40,188 nucleotides of DNA from NCBI GenBank assembly GCA_035529395.1, contig DATKWT010000110.1, forward strand, positions 1 to 40,188, written 5' to 3'. Positions 8,065 through 14,798 of this stretch are shown here, piece by piece. The stretch's first letter is position 1, and the number at the start of each line of letters is the position of its first letter. This DNA is from Dehalococcoidales bacterium (GTDB lineage Bacteria; Chloroflexota; Dehalococcoidia; Dehalococcoidales; Fen-1064). The notes beneath the pieces were generated by a model. That model did not search any database. It worked only from the letters and a program-made list of their open reading frames with translations, and was not told where the DNA came from. Position numbers and translations under genes: made by a program.

Positions 8065-8634
8065 CTACTTCAGCTCTTCGGTAGGGTTGTCAGCCCGAAT
8101 GTATGTACCGACTGGCCCGACCAGTGCGAAATGCCCCGGTTCACTGCGGGAACCATCCGGCATCTTAGCCGTGCCGACGCCCAGATAGATGCCATCTGCC
8201 AGTTTGCGAATCTCATCGGTCAGTGTGTTCTCCTGGCCCTCCGGGAGGAGTCGGAGTTGGTAAGCCCCGTAGTACATCATAAGGGAAGGTTTGCCGTCGA
8301 TGAGCGAGGTCCCCATCTCGGTGGCGAAGCGCATGTATCGCTCAATCTTGCCGCCCGGCCAGCGATAACGATTGTAGCCGTCACCCTTAGTCTTGCTGAT
8401 GGGCCAGAAGGCCTTACCTAACCAGTAGCCTGTCCGCGAGTTCTCGTTGTACATGATTTCGGCGGTACGCTCCCGTCGCTCTTCATCACCAGCATTTGGG
8501 ATGACTCCTTCAAATTCCCCGACCAGTTCGGTCATTTCCACCGCCGGACACTGCTTCCACAACTCTATGACCTCTTCCCTGCTGAGTTCCATCAGTTTTT
8601 CTTTAGTCCATTGCTCTGTCTTTGCGATAGCCAT
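8065..8634 (-). CDS. Uncharacterised protein with a G-x-W-x-G segment
   Basis: I do not recognise this 189-residue protein with certainty. It begins with a charged helix (KEKLMELSREEVIELWKQ), then a segment ELVGEFEGVIPNAG, then TGYWLGKAFWP, which carries the G-x-W-x-G pattern of small lipocalin-like domains, and ends in strands such as SLMMYYGAYQLRLLPEG and HFALVGPVGTYIRA. A calycin or GXWXG/DUF4334-like barrel is a reasonable guess. No signal peptide or membrane segment is present. The ATG at 8632-8634 has an excellent AAAGGAGG ribosome-binding site. It lies 78 bases after the Gfo/Idh/MocA gene in the same - strand set, so a role in the same pathway is likely. Confidence 0.7.
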   Translation of the reverse strand: MAIAKTEQWTKEKLMELSREEVIELWKQCPAVEMTELVGEFEGVIPNAGDEERRERTAEIMYNENSRTGYWLGKAFWPISKTKGDGYNRYRWPGGKIERYMRFATEMGTSLIDGKPSLMMYYGAYQLRLLPEGQENTLTDEIRKLADGIYLGVGTAKMPDGSRSEPGHFALVGPVGTYIRADNPTEELK

Positions 8635-8712
8635 TTTGTCCTCCTTTGATATTATTAGTTTTCACCAGAGGTGGTATTCATACCTTACGTAATTGCCAAG
8701 TCTATTGAATAA

Positions 8713-9831
8713 CTAAAGGGTAGCTAAGTCAACCGGTTGCCCCGTCCGCGACGATTCATATATCCCAAAAAGGATTTTCATCGTGCCCAGGTTGTCGTGT
8801 CCGCTGCTGATGGGTTCCTTGCCTTCCCGGCAGCACTCGGCGAAGTGGACGACCTCATTGGTGTAGGGATTGTCACTGAACAGCCCTTCGGGTGGGTCTA
8901 TCGGAACGAATGGGCGAGATGGCATACCTCCGGGTCCCGCCCCCTCTATGTCGTGCCTGGGGGATGACACCACCGCCGGAGCCTCGTGCTGCTCAAGCGC
9001 ATTTCCTCCTGTTACAACAGGAGTATAGATGCTGCCTCCGGTACCGAGAATCATTAATTGGAACTGCCAGGGCGTCCGAGTCGTCCAGCTATTGGAGATA
9101 TGCCCGATAGCTCCGTTCTCGAATTCGATAGTTGCCATGACCCGGTCTTCTGCGCCGCCGGTAAACATCGGGTGGTCCGTCCAGCATTTTGCAGAGACCC
9201 GTTTGGCGTCACCGATGAAGTACCGGAAGAGGTCAATGAAATGAGTGGCATTCCATATCAGCGAACCGCCTCCGGCCTGCTTTCCGTCCAGACGCCACCG
9301 CATCCCTTCGTTCTGGGTAAACCGCTCGCTTGCTGCCGTTGACCCTGAAACGAGCACCGGTAGCCACGAATCGGAGCGGACGCCCCAGACCTCACCGAGT
9401 TCCCCCTCTTGAATCAAGCGTTGCACCCCTACGTAGCTGGGTACATGGCGAAGCTGCTGGCCTACCATGAAGGTCACGCCTGCCTTATCCGTTGCGGCAA
9501 TGATGTCCCGGCACTCCTGCATCGAAATCGCCATCGGCTTCTCCAGGAGCACGTGTTTGCCGGCTTCAGCCGAAGCAATTGCCAGGTCCCTGTGCCAGTG
9601 ATGACTGGCGCAGATATCCACGGCCTCGATGTCCGCTTCCTTCAGCATGGTCGCGGCGTCAGTGTAGACGGCATCGATTCCGGCTTGCCTGGCAAACTGG
9701 CGGACGGCATCTTCACGAACATCACAGGCCGCCGTTAGTTTCACTTTTTCCGAGGCCCGGTTCATGGCCATCAGGTGTAGCGCGGAAATCGAACCGGTGC
9801 CTATCAATCCTACTTTCAGTGCTTCTGCCAT
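8713..9831 (-). CDS. Gfo/Idh/MocA family oxidoreductase
   Basis: A 372-residue NAD(P)-dependent oxidoreductase. The N-terminal Rossmann motif GLIGTGSISALHLMA is at about residues 8-22, and the family's conserved Lys-Pro is present in VLLEKPMAIS near residue 96. The second, C-terminal alpha/beta domain includes GGGSLIWNATHFIDLFRYFIG, where the H-x-x-D pattern matches the usual catalytic His/Asp area, and a substrate-side segment with AEDRVMATIEFENGAIG. Length is as expected for the family. The ATG has AAAAGGAGGTGG upstream. Members act on sugars, inositols and other polyols or diols; the substrate cannot be determined. It follows the solute-binding lipoprotein and is separated from it by a strong hairpin. 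Confidence 0.92.
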   Translation of the reverse strand: MAEALKVGLIGTGSISALHLMAMNRASEKVKLTAACDVREDAVRQFARQAGIDAVYTDAATMLKEADIEAVDICASHHWHRDLAIASAEAGKHVLLEKPMAISMQECRDIIAATDKAGVTFMVGQQLRHVPSYVGVQRLIQEGELGEVWGVRSDSWLPVLVSGSTAASERFTQNEGMRWRLDGKQAGGGSLIWNATHFIDLFRYFIGDAKRVSAKCWTDHPMFTGGAEDRVMATIEFENGAIGHISNSWTTRTPWQFQLMILGTGGSIYTPVVTGGNALEQHEAPAVVSSPRHDIEGAGPGGMPSRPFVPIDPPEGLFSDNPYTNEVVHFAECCREGKEPISSGHDNLGTMKILFGIYESSRTGQPVDLATL

Positions 9832-9903
9832 TCCACCTCCTTTTTAATCTTCAGTCGGAAATATTCAGGCATGCCGACCGCTGCCGGCACCCGGCGGCTT
9901 GGG

Positions 9904-9931
9904 GGTGCTGAGGGCTTGCACCCTCAGCACC
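9904..9931 (-). terminator. Strong hairpin after the solute-binding protein gene
   Basis: GGTGCTGAGGG (9904-9914) pairs perfectly with CCCTCAGCACC (9921-9931) around a six-base loop, giving an 11-base-pair GC-rich stem 23 bases past the end of the solute-binding protein gene. On the - strand it is followed by a C-rich and not a U-rich stretch, so it may be a transcript-stabilising or attenuating hairpin and not a classical terminator. Confidence 0.6.
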
Positions 9932-9953
9932 TTTACTAGCGTCCGAACCTGCT

Positions 9954-11801
9954 TCAGTCCCGCACTCCGGTCATCTCGTATTTCAGGTCCTGGTCAATCC
10001 AGAACCGGGCTTGCGTGGCACTAAGTAAACCGCCACCTAAAGAGCCCTCCCCGTTGAAACCTTTATACCACGGCTGTACAAAACCAAAGCTGGGCGTACG
10101 GGGCACGATTATCATCCAGTGCTTCGGGATGGCATACGCTTCACAGTCCTGTATGAATTGCACCTGGTCCTCGCTGGTGGAAGCGTTATCCGCTTTCATT
10201 ACCAGTGCGTCGTAGTCGGGGTCCCCCACCGGGAAACTCCAGGGGTTCCCGCTCCAGAACTGTACCTTTATCCAGGCCATTGGCTCATAATTCACACAGC
10301 CATACCAGCTTCCGAGTGGCCCGGCGCTCTTAGAGAAAACCTTACTGGAATAGGCAGCCCAGTCATAGGTCTTGACATCCAGGGTGATACCAAGCTCCTT
10401 CCAGTATCCCTGCACGATTTGAAGTACATCGGCATTAACCCAGGATGGGAAAAGGTTGAAATCTAGCTTGAACCCGTTGGGATAGCCGGCCTGTGCCATG
10501 AGGTCCTTCGCCCCTTGAAGGTTGTATTCGTAGCCTGCCTTCCACTCATCTGTCCACTGCGAGTACGGCAGATAATAACCTACACAAGCCATTCCTACCT
10601 GGCCGTAAGGCGTCGGGTCTGCCAAGCCCTCATAATAGGTATCGGCAATCTCCTCCATGTTGATGGCCATCTGCATCGCCTTGCGCACACGTACGTCATC
10701 AAGAGGCGGCAGCGTGGCATCAATAGGATAGACCTGACCTGTGCTAAAGTACCTGTGTTCTACCAGTTCCGGGTTGCTATTACGTATGGTTTTTGCGTTC
10801 TCTATGTCAGCGCTCAGGTAGTCAATCTTGCCGGCGCGTAATGCCGCAACCTGGGTCTGGTAGTCCGGTATAACGAGCTGCCTGACCCTGTCAACATATG
10901 GAATCTTATTCTCCGGGAACTTCTCGTCATATCCCCAGTAGTCGGGGTTCTTTACCCATGTCCACGAGCTGTCAATCACGTGGTCGAAAATCATGAACGG
11001 TCCACTGCCGACCAGGTGGTGCCAGTCATTCAGGTTACCGTATTGCTGTATGACCTCAGGCGGGTAAACCCAACTCCCTTCATAACTCTCGCATAAAAAT
11101 GTCTTCAGCGCAGTGAGCACTGGTGACTTCAGCTTCACCTCGACGGTATACTTGTCGGTGGCGGTTATCGATTCAAACGGTATGCCAAGCATGCCTGTGG
11201 CATTGGGTGTAGCCACGGTGAAGCCGCTGCCCATCCCCAGCGTCCGGTGGTAGGACCACTCGACGTCGTAGGCGGTCAGCTCACGTCCATTCATCGGGGG
11301 CAGGTTCTGCCAGTTGACTCCTTCGCGGATGTGGATAACGAAGTGAGTGGGGCTGACCTGCTCCCAGCTTTCGGCTATCTGCCCGCGGTAGATGCTCTCG
11401 GGGAAGTAAGACGTGCTCTGCCACGAGAAAATATCCCTGTCTACCGCCCAGTCCGCTATGGCCAGCTTCTCCAGGAAGTAACTGGCGGGCCCAACCCCCG
11501 CAGAGCCGTTCCACGGGTCAATATATGGGGGGTCTGTACCGGTCACGAAGGTAAGAGTACCACCGTATTCCGGCTTGGTGACCATTTTGTGGGTTGCCGG
11601 GTCCAGCACCATCTCTTTCTTCTTCTCTACCACCACCACCTCCTCTTCTTCCTCTACCTTCGGGGCTTCCTTCTCGATGACTGTCCCTGTTACTGTTTCT
11701 CCTTCTTTCTCCTCTTCGACTGTCGCAGCCTGGCAGGATGACAACACCAGCGCCGCCACCATCAGGCAGGTCAGTAGAACCCACAGAGCCTTCTTCTTCA
11801 T
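9954..11801 (-). CDS. ABC transporter family-5 solute-binding lipoprotein (peptide/nickel type)
   Basis: A 615-residue extracytoplasmic binding protein. It starts with KKK, a hydrophobic segment and the lipobox LSSC at residue 23, so it should be a lipid-anchored protein. A Glu/Lys/Val-rich low-complexity linker follows (about residues 27-70). The family-5 signature appears in the body: IAESWEQVSPTHFVIHIREG, LTAYDVEWSYHRTL, VGSGPFMI and DDVRVRKAMQMAINMEEIA. The protein should capture a peptide-like or other organic ligand for the two downstream-type permeases encoded just before it. The ATG at 11799-11801 has AAGGAGGAAG upstream. Family-5 proteins bind very varied ligands, so the true substrate is unknown, although the catabolic neighbours suggest a carbon source. 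Confidence 0.93.
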   Translation of the reverse strand: MKKKALWVLLTCLMVAALVLSSCQAATVEEEKEGETVTGTVIEKEAPKVEEEEEVVVVEKKKEMVLDPATHKMVTKPEYGGTLTFVTGTDPPYIDPWNGSAGVGPASYFLEKLAIADWAVDRDIFSWQSTSYFPESIYRGQIAESWEQVSPTHFVIHIREGVNWQNLPPMNGRELTAYDVEWSYHRTLGMGSGFTVATPNATGMLGIPFESITATDKYTVEVKLKSPVLTALKTFLCESYEGSWVYPPEVIQQYGNLNDWHHLVGSGPFMIFDHVIDSSWTWVKNPDYWGYDEKFPENKIPYVDRVRQLVIPDYQTQVAALRAGKIDYLSADIENAKTIRNSNPELVEHRYFSTGQVYPIDATLPPLDDVRVRKAMQMAINMEEIADTYYEGLADPTPYGQVGMACVGYYLPYSQWTDEWKAGYEYNLQGAKDLMAQAGYPNGFKLDFNLFPSWVNADVLQIVQGYWKELGITLDVKTYDWAAYSSKVFSKSAGPLGSWYGCVNYEPMAWIKVQFWSGNPWSFPVGDPDYDALVMKADNASTSEDQVQFIQDCEAYAIPKHWMIIVPRTPSFGFVQPWYKGFNGEGSLGGGLLSATQARFWIDQDLKYEMTGVRD

Positions 11802-11922
11802 TTATCTTCCTCCTTGACTTCTCAACAGCATTGCTTGCGGCAAGCATCATCGGAGCTCACATCTCACACCTCCATCTCATGAAGAACCGCTGTCTCGCTA
11901 TCAGCGTTCCTCCTGCCTGTTG

Positions 11923-12900
11923 TTACGCTTTCTCCACCTTTGCCTGCTTCTTTGCCAGGGCTTTCCTGGCGAGTTTCTCCCCACGGCCTCCGATTCCACC
12001 TATGCCGCCCCTCATCCTGGGGTCAAGCAGGTCTCTGAGTGCATCACCAAACATGTTCAACCCGAATATCGTCACGGTAAGGGCGATTCCGGGCCATAAC
12101 ACCAGCCAGGGTGCACTCTCCAGATGGGAAGCATTGCTCCCGGAAATCATACCTCCCCAGCTCGGTACCTCAGGTGGCAGGCCAAGCCCCAGGAAGCTCA
12201 GACCTGCCTCCGCCAGGATGTAGCCGCCGATACTCATCGTCCAGCTGACAATTAACATAGGCAGCACGTTTGGCAACACGTGCCGGAAGATCACCCTTGG
12301 TGTGGTGCTTCCTATACACCTGGTCGAATCGAAATAGACACTCTCCTTTATCCAGAAGACCAGCGCTCGTGCTCCCCTGGACCCGCCTATGCCGCCGCCA
12401 ATGCCGAGGACACAAATCAGTTGCACATAACCGGACCCTATCAACCCTATCAGTGTTAGATAGATTACCAGCGTCGGGAAGCATACCCAGGCGTCAACAA
12501 ATCTCTGCACCACCAGGTCGAACTTACCCCCGATGTAACCGGATGTGAGACCAATGACGGCGCCGAGGGCCGCGCTTATTGCAGTAGCGCTGAGGCCGAC
12601 AATCATCGAGACACGCGCTCCGTAGATTATCTGGCTGAACATGTCATGTCCCAGCATATCCGTACCCAGCAGCCACATGCCACCCGGTGGGAGCATCCTG
12701 GCAGTCAGATGCATTTCACTCAATTCGTAGGGAGCCACGAACTCGCTAAATATTCCGACGAAAAATATGACCAGTACGATGATTGCCCCCACAGTGCCCA
12801 GAGGCTTTTCCCGAACCAGCCTCACCATGAAATCAACCACCGGATGACGGCGCCTGTGTGTTGCAGTCAGACTGGAATACGTTTCAGTAGTCTCGGTCAT
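11923..12900 (-). CDS. ABC transporter permease, OppC/DppC type
   Basis: A 325-residue inner-membrane permease. A cytoplasmic N-terminus with basic residues is followed by a first membrane helix (VGAIIVLVIFFVGIFSEFVA), the GTDMLGHDMFSQIIYGAR segment that is diagnostic of OppC/DppC proteins, and the BPD_transp_1 core. The EAA-type cytoplasmic loop reads ILAEAGLSFLGLGLPPEVPSWG. The end is unusually basic and glycine-rich (RGGIGGIGGRGEKLARKALAKK). It works with the OppB-type permease encoded 18 bases upstream and the binding protein encoded downstream. No ABC ATPase gene lies in the cluster, so the ATPase must be encoded elsewhere. Confidence 0.94.
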   Translation of the reverse strand: MTETTETYSSLTATHRRRHPVVDFMVRLVREKPLGTVGAIIVLVIFFVGIFSEFVAPYELSEMHLTARMLPPGGMWLLGTDMLGHDMFSQIIYGARVSMIVGLSATAISAALGAVIGLTSGYIGGKFDLVVQRFVDAWVCFPTLVIYLTLIGLIGSGYVQLICVLGIGGGIGGSRGARALVFWIKESVYFDSTRCIGSTTPRVIFRHVLPNVLPMLIVSWTMSIGGYILAEAGLSFLGLGLPPEVPSWGGMISGSNASHLESAPWLVLWPGIALTVTIFGLNMFGDALRDLLDPRMRGGIGGIGGRGEKLARKALAKKQAKVEKA

Positions 12901-12918
12901 TTCTTATACTCTCATATC

Positions 12919-13881
12919 CTACCCGTAGCGGATCCGGGGGTCCGCCCACGCATAGCTGATATCCGTCAATATAATAAGCCCCATCCCAATAACGGCATAA
13001 ATCAGGTTTGTCCCGGAGACAATCAGGTAGTCCCTCTTCATAAGCATATCCAGAAGGTAACGTCCCATCCCGGGAAGAGCGAATATCTGCTCCATTATTA
13101 CCGAACCGCCGATTAGCACACCTATCTGGGGAATAAACATGGTAAGCAGCGGAATCATAGCGTTTCTCATGGCATGTCTGATAACTACGACCCGCTCGCT
13201 GAGTCCTTTAGCCCACGCTGTCCTTACATAATCCTGCCTGATGACCTCCAGGGTTATTGTTCGCATAGTCCTGATCATACCGCCCCATGCCGTTGCACCG
13301 GTGAGTATAGCTGGAATAATGAACTGCCTGAGGTTCCCTATCGGGTTCACAACAAAGGGAATATATTCTACGTCCGGCACATAACCCACCCACCGTCCGC
13401 CGTAAACAATAAGCATTTTCGCCATCCAGAATGCGGGTGCTGCCATGAAAATTATGGCGGAAACCCGCGCCACGTAATCGAACCAGGCGTTCTGCCGTAT
13501 CGCTGAATAGACACCTATGGGAATTCCAACTATGTTGATAATAATGATAGACAGGAGACCAAGCTCAAAGGTAACCGGTATCCGTTGCGCCAAATCCTGC
13601 GTTAACGGCCGCCCTGTGCGCAGTGATGTTCCCAGGTCTCCATGCAGGATAATATCGCCAATCCAGCGAAAGTACTGCTCGTAAATCGGCACATCCAGAC
13701 CCAGCCTGTGCTCAAGCGCCTCCCTGTCCACACCTGCTCCCATATTTTCTGCGCCCATTTCTGATAGCATCACATCAATAAGGCTACCCGGCATAAGGCG
13801 CACCATCAGGAAAACGGTTACGGTCACTATGAACAGTGTCGGGATGAGCAGCACGATTCTTCTAAGCAGGTATGTACGCAT
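12919..13881 (-). CDS. ABC transporter permease, OppB/DppB type
   Basis: A 320-residue membrane permease. It begins with the typical MRTYLLRRIVLLIPTLFIVT helix, continues with GLDVPIYEQYFRWIGDIILHGDLGTSLRTGRP (periplasmic loop of OppB proteins) and holds the EAA-type loop VVIRHAMRNAMIPLLTM. EQIFALPGMGRYLLDM near the C-terminus is strongly conserved in this family. The ATG at 13879-13881 lies only three bases after the TetR stop codon, and no separate ribosome-binding site is visible, so translation is probably coupled to the regulator. It pairs with the next gene's OppC-type permease. Confidence 0.94.
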   Translation of the reverse strand: MRTYLLRRIVLLIPTLFIVTVTVFLMVRLMPGSLIDVMLSEMGAENMGAGVDREALEHRLGLDVPIYEQYFRWIGDIILHGDLGTSLRTGRPLTQDLAQRIPVTFELGLLSIIIINIVGIPIGVYSAIRQNAWFDYVARVSAIIFMAAPAFWMAKMLIVYGGRWVGYVPDVEYIPFVVNPIGNLRQFIIPAILTGATAWGGMIRTMRTITLEVIRQDYVRTAWAKGLSERVVVIRHAMRNAMIPLLTMFIPQIGVLIGGSVIMEQIFALPGMGRYLLDMLMKRDYLIVSGTNLIYAVIGMGLIILTDISYAWADPRIRYG

Positions 13882-13884
13882 GGT

Positions 13885-14580
13885 TTAATCCAGCCTAGTA
13901 GCTCGCAAGATGCCCCACTTCATCCGCGTCACTCTGGGTTCTGTAGATGGGGGAACCTTTTGATCCACAGCTATCGCCTTCAAGATGAAATCCGTTAGTT
14001 GCTTTGTGAAGTCGTCCAGTGACATGAGTCTTCCCAGAAACCACCTGTTGTGAGCCCAGGCAGAACACATCCTGCCGATGAGATGACCGATCAACCGGGG
14101 GTTTTCTACTTTGAACTCGCCTGTATCAACACCTTTTGCCAGTAACACCTCAAAGTAATCGGTTACACGGACTGAAGCACCTAACATTTTTCTTCGCCCT
14201 TCCCTCTCCAGTCCTATAACCATATGATTGAGGAAATTGTACTCGTCCTGCATTTCATCTACATCTTTTATATAGGTTTGTATGGCCTGACGAAGGGCAT
14301 CTGTTACGCTTAGAGTTGATAGCCTGCTGTTGATTTCTGCAAAACTCTGTCCGTGTACTTGCTGTGTATAGTCCAGTATCAGGTAGACAATATCCTCTTT
14401 AGAGGCGACATAGTTATACAGGCTGCCTTTGCCCATATCACAATGCTCAGCAATTTCGCTCATTGTAGTATGTGCGAAGCCCTTCTCCACGAAAAGCTTC
14501 GTCGCGTGGTGAACTATCTGATTTCTGCGTGTATCAACTAATTCCGTGTTTCTCGTAATGGCACGTATGTTTTCAACCAT
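13885..14580 (-). CDS. TetR family transcriptional regulator
   Basis: A 231-residue TetR-type repressor. The N-terminal helix-turn-helix is plain: TRRNQIVHHATKLFVEKGFAHTTMSEIAEHCDMGKGSLYNYVASKEDIVY (broken here only by reading), with the signature K-G-S-L-Y-N-Y and F-x-x-K/S-E-D at residues about 18-70. The rest is an all-helical ligand and dimer domain with no recognised specificity. It is the first gene of the - strand set and is followed within three bases by the OppB-type permease, so it most likely controls its own operon in response to the transported compound or a metabolite. A good promoter and a perfect inverted repeat lie just upstream, which supports autoregulation. The start at 14578-14580 has only a weak ribosome-binding site. 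Confidence 0.93.
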   Translation of the reverse strand: MVENIRAITRNTELVDTRRNQIVHHATKLFVEKGFAHTTMSEIAEHCDMGKGSLYNYVASKEDIVYLILDYTQQVHGQSFAEINSRLSTLSVTDALRQAIQTYIKDVDEMQDEYNFLNHMVIGLEREGRRKMLGASVRVTDYFEVLLAKGVDTGEFKVENPRLIGHLIGRMCSAWAHNRWFLGRLMSLDDFTKQLTDFILKAIAVDQKVPPSTEPRVTRMKWGILRATRLD

Positions 14581-14637
14581 CTCATTTATCCTGTAATTAG
14601 CTGATATTTCACCGGCTATATCAGAAAAAGTACCAGA

Positions 14638-14691
14638 ACTGACCAGTCAGTCAACGATGCTTAGTTTATACGTTCACGGTCCTGTTGTCAA
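14638..14691 (-). promoter_or_regulatory. Promoter and probable TetR operator of the tetR-opp operon
   Basis: On the - strand TTGACA (complement of 14686-14691) is followed after 15 bases by TATAAA (complement of 14665-14670), a near-consensus sigma-70 pair although with a short spacer. Immediately downstream, around the expected start of transcription, is ACTGAC-CA-GTCAGT (14638-14651), a perfect inverted repeat with a two-base centre, which is a usual kind of TetR-family operator. Binding there would block the operon's own transcription. Confidence 0.6.
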
Positions 14692-14700
14692 GCAGACGGA

Positions 14701-14732
14701 TTGACTGAGATTAAGAAAACGTATAGTATACG
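14701..14732 (+). promoter_or_regulatory. Candidate promoter of the PEP-utilising enzyme gene
   Basis: TTGACT (14701-14706) and TAGTAT (14724-14729) are 17 bases apart; TATAGT at 14722-14727 is an overlapping alternative. The -10 region is inside a perfect 13-base palindrome, CGTATA-G-TATACG (14720-14732), which could be a regulator site. The promoter diverges from the tetR promoter. Confidence 0.45.
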
Positions 14733-14798
14733 GCCAGATCGAGTTTCCACCAGTTATGGGACGCAGCCAAAAAGAGGCAGATGAAAAAGGAGTTTATC

